64,000 nucleotides of DNA from JACOTK01 sp963743945 (lineage in GTDB: Bacteria; Actinomycetota; Acidimicrobiia; Acidimicrobiales; CADCSY01), in assembly GCA_963743945.1 (NCBI GenBank), contig CAVURO010000010.1, forward strand, positions 186,001-250,000. Reading direction: 5' to 3'. Within the stretch, counting starts at the first letter, position 1. Each line of letters opens with the position of its first letter. The notes under the pieces are model-generated. The model was not told the origin of the DNA, ran no database searches, and was given only the letters and a program-made list of their open reading frames with translations. The translations under genes were made by a program, and so were the position numbers. Shown here in pieces: positions 27,069-35,524 of this stretch.

Positions 27069-27485
27069 ATGGAAGACGTCAACGCCTGGAACCGGAAGAT
27101 CATCGAGGAGTTTCGGGCCAACGGCGGCAAGTGCAGCGGACCGTTCGAGGGCGCTCCCATGCTGCTCCTGCACACGAAGGGCTCGAAGACCGGCATCGAA
27201 CGGGTCAACCCGCTCGTCTGCTCCCCCGACGGTGCGAACTTCGTGGTCTTCGCCTCCTTTGGAGGCGCACCCGTGGATCCGGCGTGGTTCAACAACCTCG
27301 TCGCGCACCCCGAGGTGACCATCGAGCACGGGACCGAGACCATCGCGGTGAGGGCGAGGGTCACCACCGGAGAGGAACGGGCACGTCTCTGGAGCGCCCA
27401 GAAGGCGGCTTCGCCGCAGTTCGCCGAATACGAGGCCGCCACAACCAGAGAGATCCCCGTCGTCGTTCTCGAGCGCGTGGGGTAG
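27069..27485 (+). CDS. Deazaflavin (F420)-dependent nitroreductase family protein
   Basis: 138 residues of the DUF385/Ddn split-barrel family. The motif LLHTKGSKTGIERVNPLVCSPDG near residue 33 and FVVFASFGGAPVDPAWFNNLVAHPEVTIEHG near residue 58 are diagnostic. Known members use reduced coenzyme F420 to reduce quinones or nitro compounds at the membrane. Coenzyme F420 is typical of actinobacteria. It is a single gene followed 63 bp later by the 100-bp mobile element. Confidence 0.88.
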   Translation: MEDVNAWNRKIIEEFRANGGKCSGPFEGAPMLLLHTKGSKTGIERVNPLVCSPDGANFVVFASFGGAPVDPAWFNNLVAHPEVTIEHGTETIAVRARVTTGEERARLWSAQKAASPQFAEYEAATTREIPVVVLERVG

Positions 27486-27548
27486 TCGGACGCGTGGGGT
27501 AGTCGGAGCGCGTCCCGTGGAGCAGCTTGGCCGAGCTCTCGCCGGCTA

Positions 27549-27648
27549 AGGACCAGTGACAAAACTACTTGCGCGGCGCTTCCAGATTTAACCTTTGTGG
27601 TGTATTCACTTTCGGCCTTGGCCGCGCAAGTAGTTTTGTCTCGGGTCC
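27549..27648 (+). mobile_element. 100-bp miniature inverted-repeat element, copy A
   Basis: The element has terminal inverted repeats of about 28 bp with two mismatches. Each arm begins GGACC and continues through GACAAAACTACTTG and GCGCGGC. TA flanks both ends (27547-27548 and 27649-27650), as for a target duplication of the IS630/Tc1-mariner type. The roughly 43-bp core is not coding. A second copy of about 92% identity lies inverted at 43877-43976. No transposase is present in the window, so it would need one elsewhere to move. It could also form a long hairpin in RNA. It separates the nitroreductase gene from the membrane protein gene. Confidence 0.8.
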
Positions 27649-27685
27649 TAACCTGCTCCCGGGACCTATTGGGAGAGGCAGTCGC

Positions 27686-28903
27686 ATGGCCACGAAACTC
27701 GCCGACGATCATCCACATGCACAAGGCATACGAACGCTGTTGACGGCGGCGTTGGCCATCTTCGTGGTGACGGTCGTGATCGGCATCCTCAACGGGACCG
27801 ACCTTGTCGATTTCGACCACAAGACGCTCATGGGACACGTGCACTCCGGCACGCTCGGTTGGATCAGCCTCTCGGTCATCGCTGCATCGTTGTGGCTCTT
27901 CGCCGACGACAACGACCGTGACCCGATCGCGGCCGCCCTGCCCGGAGCTTCCATCGTCGCCGTCAGCGCCTACGTGGCTGCGTTCTTTCTCACGCTGGGC
28001 GTCATGAGGCCGCTGACCGGGACCCTGGTGCTGATCGTGATGGTGGCGATGATCGCCTGGGTCGGGTCCCGGGCATCGCAGGTCGTCCTGAGCGTGCCCC
28101 GCCTGGGCATGCTTGCTGCGCTCACCACCCTGGCGGTCGGCGCCGTGCTCGGCGTGCTCCTCGGCCTGGAGCTCGCCGGCACCATCGACTTCCTCCCCGA
28201 TGGCGCCTACGATGCCCACCCGGCAACGATGGTCGTGGGCTTTCTCGTTCCAACCGGGATGGCCCTTGCCGAGTGGCGCCTCACCCCCGACACACTCGAG
28301 ATCGTGGCTGATCGGGCGGGACGCACGCAGATCGCCGCCCCGTTCATCGGTGGGGTCCTGCTCATGATCGGGTCCCTGTTCGACGTTGCGCCCCTCATTG
28401 CGCTCAGCCTCCCGCTGGAGATCACCGGTGTGGTGATCCTGGTTCGGCGGCTGCGGAAGCCGATCGGCGACATCGACTGGACCCGCGACGGTTGGGAACG
28501 AGGATCTGCAGCGACGGTCTTCTTCCTGGTCGCCGTGCTGACGGTCTTCACCTACATCATCGGCCGCTACAAGGGCGAGGTGGACGAGGCTCCCGCTCGC
28601 CTGCTCCTTGCCGTCGACCACATGACCTTCATCGGCGTCATGACCAATTCGCTGTTCGGACGCGTCCACGCAGCCGGACAAGATGAAGGGGCGCATCCCC
28701 TCGACAACTGGATCTTCTGGGGCATGAACGCCGGCATCGTGGTCTTCGCCCTCGGGCTCCTCGGCGATGTCGTCGCGCTCAAGCGCATCGGTGCGCCGGT
28801 CATGGGAACGGCCCTCCTGACGGGCATCGTCATCATGGCGATGCGCCTGGTCGGTCCCGGCTCCTCACCCCGCCGCGACCTTGACCGGCCGGCCCTTCGC
28901 TGA
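27686..28903 (+). CDS. Polytopic membrane protein with conserved-looking transmembrane histidines
   Basis: 405 residues from ATG 27686, which follows a GGGAGAGG site; an upstream extension would start inside the mobile element. About 12 hydrophobic helices are visible. Several histidines sit at helix ends (HVHSGTLGWISL, DAHPATMVVGFLV, LLAVDHMTFIGVMTNSLFG, FGRVHA), and such patterns recall membrane proteins related to heme-copper oxidase subunit I or NnrS. I do not see a full set of heme and copper ligands, so this is only a resemblance. It is upstream of, and convergent with, the VWA/MoxR pair. Confidence 0.65.
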   Translation: MATKLADDHPHAQGIRTLLTAALAIFVVTVVIGILNGTDLVDFDHKTLMGHVHSGTLGWISLSVIAASLWLFADDNDRDPIAAALPGASIVAVSAYVAAFFLTLGVMRPLTGTLVLIVMVAMIAWVGSRASQVVLSVPRLGMLAALTTLAVGAVLGVLLGLELAGTIDFLPDGAYDAHPATMVVGFLVPTGMALAEWRLTPDTLEIVADRAGRTQIAAPFIGGVLLMIGSLFDVAPLIALSLPLEITGVVILVRRLRKPIGDIDWTRDGWERGSAATVFFLVAVLTVFTYIIGRYKGEVDEAPARLLLAVDHMTFIGVMTNSLFGRVHAAGQDEGAHPLDNWIFWGMNAGIVVFALGLLGDVVALKRIGAPVMGTALLTGIVIMAMRLVGPGSSPRRDLDRPALR

Positions 28904-28945
28904 GTCCGGCCCAGGGCGGGAACCTCGACCGGGCGGGAAACTCGA

Positions 28946-30370
28946 CTACGCAAGCACCTCGACGAAGCGCTCGAGCTGACGCAGGTTGCGGCACTCGTAG
29001 ACACCGTCGCAATGGGTGGAGTACTCGCCGATGATGGAGTCACCGGTGTCCCAGTAGGAGCGTGGCTCAGGGTTGAGCCAGTAGACATGCCGGGCCTTCT
29101 GGCGCATCTCCTTGATCACCCAGTTCTGTGAGGCGTGGTAGTTGTTGCGGGCGTCGCCGAGGAACAGCACCGTGGTACGCGGCCCGACCTCATGGCCGTA
29201 TCGCTCCCAGAACACCTCGAAGGCGTGGCCGTAATCCGAGTGCCCGTCGACCCAGACGACATCGGCCTCGGTGTTGACCCGGTGGACCGCCTCGTTGATG
29301 TCCTCGACTCCCTCGAAGAACCTGGTCACCTCATCGAGACCATCGATGAACACGAACGAGCGCACCTTGGAGAACTGGCCGCTGATCGCGTAGACGAGCT
29401 GCAGGGTGAAGCGAGCGAAGGCGGCGACCGAGCCGGAGATGTCCGCGATCACGAAGATCTCGGGCTTGTGCGGACGGGGATAGCGGAACTTCGGCTCGGC
29501 CGGCACGCCCCCGTAGCTGAGCGAGCTGCGGACGGTCGCTCGAAAGTCGAGTGGGCCCTTGCGTCCGTGACGACGCTTGCGGGCCAAACGCACCGCCAGC
29601 TTACGGGTCAGGGGATGGAGCAGGCGCTTGAGTTGGGCCATCTCCTCACGATTGGCATGCATGAAGTCGATGTCCTCGGGCAAGGGCTTGCGCAAGGTGC
29701 GTGCCATCGCTTCGATGCCTCGGTCGGCCACGAGGTGACGGCGAATCTCGGCTTCGACCTCCTGCTTGAGCCTGTCGACCCGAGCCTCGAGCTCGTCCCG
29801 TTCGAGCCTCTCCTCGAGCGGCGTCAGTGGTGACTCTGCCTGTTCGCGGGCTGCCTCCATCATGCGCTCGACCACGTTGTCGAGATCGAGATTGCGCAGC
29901 GTCCGGTAGAGGTAATAGGTCCCGCCGACCGGGCGGCCCGGCTCCATGCCCGAGAAGCGACGCACCGCCTGGCGGGCAACCGCTCGCATCTGTGCCTCGT
30001 CGGCGTTCAACAGCGCCTGGTAGAGCATCTCGGCCAGCTCTTCGGGAGTGAGCGCCTCCATTGCCCCACCGCCGGCGGACTGAGGCGTCTGCCCCCCTTC
30101 GAGATCACGCAGGGCCCCCATCTCGGCCTCATCCCGGGCGATCTCGTATTCCTCGCCTCGAAGGGCGAAGTAGACCTCGAAGACGGTCTCGAAGGCCCTC
30201 CAGTGCGACGAGTTCTTCACCAGCGTGGCCGCCAGCGTGTACTTGAACGCGTCGCGGTCCTCGATGGGAATGTGCTTGACCGCCTCCATCGCGTCAAGGT
30301 TCTCGGTCAGCGAGACCGGCACACCTGCGCGACGAAGCTCCTGGATGAAACCGGCGAGAAGCTCGAGCAT
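28946..30370 (-). CDS. VWA-domain protein, CoxE-like
   Basis: 474 residues. The N-terminal 250 residues are helical and charged (VPVSLTENLDAMEAV at the start). The C-terminal half has a von Willebrand A-type fold with the metal-site motif near residue 315, IFVIADISGSVAAF (DxSxS), and a later FLGDARNNY. Proteins of this type pair with MoxR ATPases to insert metals or assemble complexes; CoxE acts with CoxD in CO dehydrogenase maturation. No cox structural genes are here, so the client is unknown. It lies 18 bp after the MoxR gene. Confidence 0.85.
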   Translation of the reverse strand: MLELLAGFIQELRRAGVPVSLTENLDAMEAVKHIPIEDRDAFKYTLAATLVKNSSHWRAFETVFEVYFALRGEEYEIARDEAEMGALRDLEGGQTPQSAGGGAMEALTPEELAEMLYQALLNADEAQMRAVARQAVRRFSGMEPGRPVGGTYYLYRTLRNLDLDNVVERMMEAAREQAESPLTPLEERLERDELEARVDRLKQEVEAEIRRHLVADRGIEAMARTLRKPLPEDIDFMHANREEMAQLKRLLHPLTRKLAVRLARKRRHGRKGPLDFRATVRSSLSYGGVPAEPKFRYPRPHKPEIFVIADISGSVAAFARFTLQLVYAISGQFSKVRSFVFIDGLDEVTRFFEGVEDINEAVHRVNTEADVVWVDGHSDYGHAFEVFWERYGHEVGPRTTVLFLGDARNNYHASQNWVIKEMRQKARHVYWLNPEPRSYWDTGDSIIGEYSTHCDGVYECRNLRQLERFVEVLA

Positions 30371-30388
30371 GGCAGTCGACCGCCGGCG

Positions 30389-31258
30389 CTAGGCGCCGTT
30401 GGTCGACAGCTCCTTGGCTGCCTTGGCGATGTCGGTCTGGTACTTCAACAAGATGTGCAGCGTCTCGGTGGCCTGCTCGGCATCGACGCTCTCCACGCCG
30501 AGCAACACGAGTGTGCGAGCCCAGTCCAGCGTCTCGGAGACCGACGGCGACTTCTTGAGCTCGAGCGAGCGAATCGAACGCACGATGCGGGTGATCTGAT
30601 CGGCGAGGTTCTCCGACACGCCTTCGACCTTCGTGAGGACGATCTCCTTCTCACGCTCGAGATCGGGATAGTCGATGTGCAGGAACAGGCACCGACGCTT
30701 GAGGGCCTCGGACAGCTCACGGGTGTTGTTCGAGGTCAGGAAGACCAAGGGCGTTTGCACGGCCTGGATGGTGCCCAACTCGGGAATCGACACCTGGTAC
30801 TCGGAGAGCACCTCGAGCAGGAGCGCCTCGGTCTCGAGCTCGACACGATCGACCTCGTCGATGAGCAACACGACGGGCTCTTCCGAGCGGATCGCCTCGA
30901 GCAACGGCCGGGTCAACAGGAACTCCTCGGAGAAGATGTCGTCGGACAGCTCCTTCCAGTCCTCGGCGTTGCGCTCGGCCTGGATGCGCAGGAGCTGCTT
31001 CTTGTAGTTCCACTCGTACAACGCCTTGGACTCGTCGAGGCCCTCGTAGCACTGCAGGCGGATCAGGCGACTACCGGTGATCTCCGCGACCGACTTGGCG
31101 AGCTGGGTCTTGCCCGTCCCCGCCGGGCCCTCGACCAGCACGGGCTTACCCAGCCGATCGGCGAGGAACACGACGCCGGCGATGCCGTCGTCGGCAAGAT
31201 AGTCAACCTTCTTCAGGTCGGAACGTACGTCGGCTACCGATTCGAAGCGCAAGCCCAT
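30389..31258 (-). CDS. MoxR/CoxD-type AAA+ ATPase
   Basis: 289 residues. The Walker A motif is EGPAGTGKTQLAK near residue 45, Walker B is PVVLLIDEVDRVE near 125, and sensor I is FLTSNNTRELSEAL near 170. The RRCLFLHIDYPD arginine finger region and a C-terminal lid follow. Members remodel or assemble protein complexes together with a VWA partner, and the VWA gene directly downstream fits this. The two are probably one transcription unit. Regulation and client are unknown. Confidence 0.9.
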   Translation of the reverse strand: MGLRFESVADVRSDLKKVDYLADDGIAGVVFLADRLGKPVLVEGPAGTGKTQLAKSVAEITGSRLIRLQCYEGLDESKALYEWNYKKQLLRIQAERNAEDWKELSDDIFSEEFLLTRPLLEAIRSEEPVVLLIDEVDRVELETEALLLEVLSEYQVSIPELGTIQAVQTPLVFLTSNNTRELSEALKRRCLFLHIDYPDLEREKEIVLTKVEGVSENLADQITRIVRSIRSLELKKSPSVSETLDWARTLVLLGVESVDAEQATETLHILLKYQTDIAKAAKELSTNGA

Positions 31259-31341
31259 GGCCGTGACAATCCTCTCGTGGGGTTCCTACAGGGTAACCGG
31301 CACCCTTCGACCGAGTCACGTTGAGAGGGTCAGGGACGGAC

Positions 31342-32631
31342 TCAGATGACGATGTGGCCATCGCCCTGGACGATGTACTTGCCTGTGGTCAGCTCCCGCA
31401 GGCCCATCGGTCCCCGGGCGTGGAGCTTCTGGGTGCTGATGCCGATCTCGGCGCCGAAGCCGAATCGTTCGCCGTCCACCCAGCGCGTCGATGCGTTGAT
31501 CAGCACCGCTGCGGCGTCCACCTCACGGGTGAAACGGGTGGCGGCGGCCAGTGAGCCGGTGACGATGGCCTCGCTGTGTCCCGAGCTGTGGTGATTGACA
31601 TGGGCGATCGCCGCTTCGAGCGAGGGGACCACCGCAACGCTCATCTTCAGATCGAGGAACTCGGTCGCGAAGTCCTCCTCGGTCGCGGGCTCGATCGAGG
31701 GGACGATTGCACATGAACGCTCGTCGCCGACAAGGACGACCCCCGCCTCGATCAAGGCGGCCGCGAGGACGGGAAGGCATGACTCGGCAACGGCCTCGTG
31801 GACGACCAAAGACTCGGCCGCGTTGCACACCGACGGACGTTGCGTCTTGGCGTTGATCACGATGCGCGTCGCCATGTCGAGATCGGCCTCGGCATCGACG
31901 TAGACATGGCAGTTCCCGTCACCGTCGATCACATACGGAACCGTGGCGTGCTCGAGGATGCCGGCGATCAGCGACGGCCCGCCCCTGGGGATGAGCACGT
32001 CGATCGACTCTCGCAATCGCATGAACATCACCGCCGACTCACGGCTGGTCTCCTCGACCAGGACCAACGCATCCTCGGGGAGCCCTGCCTTCGCAACGCC
32101 CTCTCGCAGGACCGCGGCGATGGCGATGTTGGACGAGATCGCTCCCGAGGACCCCCGCAGGAAGGCGGCGTTTCCCGATTTCAGACAGAGTCCGAACGCG
32201 TCGCTGGTCACATTCGGCCGGTTCTCGTAGATGATGGCGACGACGCCGAGGGGCACGCGCACCTTGCGGATGCTCAGACCGTTGGGCCGGACCCAGCCCT
32301 CGACGATCTCGCCCACCGGGTCGGCCAGTGCCGCCACCTGGCGCAGGCCGTTCGCCATGGCCACGACCCGGCTGTCGTCAAGCCGGAGACGGTCGATCAC
32401 CGTCGACGACACGCCCTCGCTCTCGGCTCGGGCGATGTCGATCCGGTTGGCGGCGAGAATGTCGGCCGAGCGCTCAACCAGGAGATCGGCAGCTGCATGC
32501 AGCGCCCGGTCCTTCGCCTCGGTCGATGCCATCGCCAGCACGGCCGAGGCAGCCTTGGCCCGGCGTCCCAGGCCGGCAAGTGCAGCCTGAACGGCGTCGG
32601 CGGAATCGGGGGAGGAAACATGCGTCGTCAT
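31342..32631 (-). CDS. proA: Gamma-glutamyl phosphate reductase
   Basis: 429 residues from ATG 32631; longer open frames would run into the promoter region. This aldehyde dehydrogenase-fold enzyme makes glutamate 5-semialdehyde, the second step of proline synthesis. Landmarks are VPLGVVAIIYENRPNVTSDAF near residue 125, CLKSGNAAFLRGSS, the IDVLIPRGG loop, and the catalytic cysteine region INAKTQRPSVCNAAESLVVH near residue 275. The C-terminal segment STRWVDGERFGFGAEIGISTQKLHARGPMGL is typical. proB lies 1.8 kb upstream, separated by the oppositely oriented murJ. Confidence 0.95.
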   Translation of the reverse strand: MTTHVSSPDSADAVQAALAGLGRRAKAASAVLAMASTEAKDRALHAAADLLVERSADILAANRIDIARAESEGVSSTVIDRLRLDDSRVVAMANGLRQVAALADPVGEIVEGWVRPNGLSIRKVRVPLGVVAIIYENRPNVTSDAFGLCLKSGNAAFLRGSSGAISSNIAIAAVLREGVAKAGLPEDALVLVEETSRESAVMFMRLRESIDVLIPRGGPSLIAGILEHATVPYVIDGDGNCHVYVDAEADLDMATRIVINAKTQRPSVCNAAESLVVHEAVAESCLPVLAAALIEAGVVLVGDERSCAIVPSIEPATEEDFATEFLDLKMSVAVVPSLEAAIAHVNHHSSGHSEAIVTGSLAAATRFTREVDAAAVLINASTRWVDGERFGFGAEIGISTQKLHARGPMGLRELTTGKYIVQGDGHIVI

Positions 32632-32712
32632 CGCGCTCAGCGTACCGCCACGGGAAAAGACGCTTCGAGGCGAGCGCCTCAGACGGCCCGGGCAATGAAC
32701 GTTGCCAGAGTT

Positions 32713-32745
32713 TTCAAGGTTTATCATGCTTTGATAAACCTTGAA
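32713..32745. promoter_or_regulatory. Perfect 14-bp AT-rich palindrome between proA and murJ
   Basis: The arm TTCAAGGTTTATCA (32713-32726) is repeated exactly inverted at 32732-32745, with a 5-nt spacer. It lies between divergent starts, 82 bp upstream of proA and 30 bp upstream of murJ, and is far richer in A/T than its surroundings. This suggests an operator for a dimeric repressor or activator acting on one or both genes. It is not followed by a T-tract, so a terminator is unlikely. Confidence 0.55.
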
Positions 32746-32774
32746 TGTTTCTGGTTTCCGGCTAAGCATGGGCG

Positions 32775-34389
32775 ATGGTTGAAGGTCCGACCGGCGCCGC
32801 AGCGCCGCAGCGCAGCGTGGTGCGGTCGAGTGCGATGGTGGCGGTGGGCACGGCGCTCTCACGCATCACGGGCTTCGGTCGCCTCGCCGCGATCGCCTAT
32901 GCATTCGGCTTCACCCGGCTGAGCGACACCTACCTGCTGGCGAACACCACGCCGAACATCGTCTACGAGCTCCTGCTCGGTGGCGTGCTCTCGGCGACGT
33001 TGGTGCCCACGTTCGTCGAGCAACGGGAACAAGGCGACGAGGAGGCCACGTCGGCGATCATCAGCGTCGCCCTGGTCGTGCTGGTGGGCCTGACGGTCGT
33101 GGGGATGCTGGGAGCCCCCCTGATCATGCACTTCTACACCCTCAATGCCTCAGGCTCGCCGGCTGAGGTCGAAGCCCAGCGCGAGGTGGCGACAGGGCTG
33201 CTCGTCCTCTTCATGCCACAGATGCTCTTCTACGGCCTGACCACGATGGGCACGGCGTTGCTCAACGCCCATCGTCGCTTCAGCGCCCCAGCCATCACAC
33301 CCGTGCTCAACAACGTGATGGTCATTGCGATGCTCGTGACCGTTGCCCACCTGACGGATGGCTCACTCACCCTCGAACCGGGTCCACGAGGAGCGCGTCC
33401 TTGCCGCGGTGATCGGGCTGGGCACCACCGCCGGCGTCGTCGCCATGACCGTGGCGCTGTGGCCCTCGATACGTCGAGCCGGCATCAGCCTGCGATTCCG
33501 TCTCGACTGGCGTCATCCGGCGGTGCGCCAGGTGGGTCGCCAGTCCGGCTGGACGCTCGGCTACGTGATCGCCAACCAGGTCGCGCTGGTCGTCATCATG
33601 CTGCTCGCCTTCGGTGACGAGGCTCGCCTCTCGGCCTACAACGCCGCCTTCGTCTTCTTCCAGCTGCCGCACGGCCTGATCGCCGTGTCGCTCATGACCA
33701 CCCTGGTGCCCGAACTGACTTCGGCGGCGACCCGGAAGAACTGGGTCGCCTATCGGGAACGCTTCTCCAGCGGCGTTCGTCTCATGGCGCTTGCGGTGCT
33801 CCCCGCCGCCACCGGCTACCTGGTGTTGGCCCGCCCGATCGTCTCGTCGCTGCTCGAGCGGGGTGCGCTGTCGGGAGCCTCGGCTCAGCTCACCGCGGAG
33901 GCGCTCGGGGGCTTTGCCGTCGGACTCTTCGGCTTCTCGGTGTACCTCTTCACCCTGCGCGGGTTCTATGCGCTGCGGGACACCCGCACGCCGTTCTTCC
34001 TCAACCTGGGGGAGAACGCACTCAACCTCGTGCTTGCCCTCGCCCTCACCCCATGGCTGGGGGTCCGTGGACTCGCATTGGCCTATGCGCTCGCCTACAA
34101 CCTCGCCGCCGTGGCCGCGTTGGTGGTGCTGCGGCGAAGAGTGGGAGGCATCGACGGACGTCGCATGATGACCTCGATCGGACGCATCACCCTTGCCTCT
34201 GCGGCAATGGCCGTCGTCGTGATCGCCGTCGCCGGTCAGGTCGGCGCCGACAGCGGCTCGGGCGCCATCGTCCGCACGGCCGTGGGCGTCACGGTCGGAG
34301 CGGTGACCTTCGTCCTGGGCGCTGTCGTCCTGCGAGTGGAGGAGGTGGGCGGACTCCGAGCCCGCCTGACCAGGACCCGGACCGGGTGA
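32775..34389 (+). pseudogene. murJ: Lipid II flippase MurJ with one +1 frameshift near 33375-33385
   Basis: A MATE-like membrane protein that flips lipid II in peptidoglycan synthesis. The first frame (32775 to about 33380) gives the N-terminal six helices, with SRITGFGRLAAIAYAFG and ELLLGGVLSATLVPTFV typical of MurJ. The second frame continues from VHEERVLAAVIGLGTTAG to the stop at 34389 with eight more helices (FFQLPHGLIAVSLMTTLVPELT, FYALRDTRTPFFLN). Removing one G from the GGG at 33380-33382 would rejoin the frames. Joined, the protein is about 537 residues, normal for the family. Because MurJ is essential and the remainder is intact, a sequencing error is the likely cause. Confidence 0.85.
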
Positions 34390-34425
34390 CCGAGCCGTTC
34401 GCCGGCGTCGGCGCAGCCCCCGTCC

Positions 34426-35520
34426 TCAGGGGAGCACCACGAGGTCGTCACGGTGGACGACCTCGTGGGGCGTTCCCTCGGGCAACGACTCGGTTCGGGC
34501 GCCTGCGAGAGCGCTGAGCGTCGCGGCATCGATCCGGACGAGGCCCTTGGCAAAGACGTTGCCCTCCGGTCCGGCGATCTCGACCGCATCCTCGGCGGCA
34601 AACCGGCCTCGCACCTCGACCACGCCTGCGGGGAGCAGGGACACGTTGCGCTCGCACAGCGCCCGGCGTGCACCCTCGTCGACGACGATCGTGCCGGAGG
34701 AACCCACGGCGAAGGCGATCCAGAGCTTGCGGGCGCCAAGGCGTTTGGGGCGGGCCCGCACGAGTGTGCCCACCCCCGGCACACCTCCCAGCGCGTCGGC
34801 CAACACGTCAGGGCGATCGGCTGCCGCGATCACCACCCGCACACCCGACCACGCGGCGATCTTTGCCGCGGCCAGCTTCGAGGCCATCCCGCCACTTCCC
34901 CGATCGCTTCCCGCTCCCCCGGCGACGGCCTCGAGCTCCGCGTCGACCTCGACGATCTCCTCGATCAGTCCCGCGGCATCGTCGAGTCGGGGGTCGGCGG
35001 TGAGCAACCCGGGAGTGTCGGTCAACAGCACCAGCACCTCGGCCTCCACGAGATGGCTCACCAGCGCGGCGAGCCGGTCGTTGTCGCCGAAACGGATCTC
35101 GTCGTCCGCAAGGGCGTCGTTCTCGTTGACGACGGGCACCACGCCCAACGCCAGGAGTCGACACAGCGTGGAACGGGCGTGGAGATACTGGCGGCGAATC
35201 GTGAAATCGAGAGGGGTGATGAGCACCTGACCGCCGATCAGACCGTTGCGGGCAAGGGTGTCGTCCCACACGCGCATCAGGCGGCTCTGCCCAACCGCCG
35301 CCACCGCCTGCAGCGTCACGATGTCGGGGGCATCCCCCCGAGTCATGCCGAGTGCCGGAAGCCCTGCCGCGATGGCGCCACTGGTGACGACGACGACCTG
35401 ATGGCCTTGCGCCCGCAGGCCCGCCACCTCGGCGCCGCACTTCGCAATCGCCGATTCGTTGACCCGACCGTCGGGACCCGTGACGGAGGAGGACCCGATC
35501 TTGACGACGACCACGCCCAT
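34426..35520 (-). CDS. proB: Glutamate 5-kinase with PUA domain
   Basis: 364 residues. The N-terminal amino acid kinase domain starts VVVVKIGSSSVTG and contains VVVTSGAIAAG, VPVVNENDALADDEIRFGDNDRLAALVSHL and the GSGGMASKLAAAKIAAWSG segment. A C-terminal PUA domain (about 275-360) is present. The enzyme phosphorylates glutamate for proline synthesis and is normally inhibited by proline. It lies 4 bp downstream of obgE and is probably cotranscribed with it. Confidence 0.95.
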   Translation of the reverse strand: MGVVVVKIGSSSVTGPDGRVNESAIAKCGAEVAGLRAQGHQVVVVTSGAIAAGLPALGMTRGDAPDIVTLQAVAAVGQSRLMRVWDDTLARNGLIGGQVLITPLDFTIRRQYLHARSTLCRLLALGVVPVVNENDALADDEIRFGDNDRLAALVSHLVEAEVLVLLTDTPGLLTADPRLDDAAGLIEEIVEVDAELEAVAGGAGSDRGSGGMASKLAAAKIAAWSGVRVVIAAADRPDVLADALGGVPGVGTLVRARPKRLGARKLWIAFAVGSSGTIVVDEGARRALCERNVSLLPAGVVEVRGRFAAEDAVEIAGPEGNVFAKGLVRIDAATLSALAGARTESLPEGTPHEVVHRDDLVVLP

Positions 35521-35524
35521 GGGC

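Noticed and set aside
27549..27648. The inverted-repeat element as a simple transcription terminator
   Set aside because: The 28-bp arms, TA flanks, exact 100-bp length and presence of a second inverted copy with a conserved core fit a mobile element better, though it may also terminate transcription.
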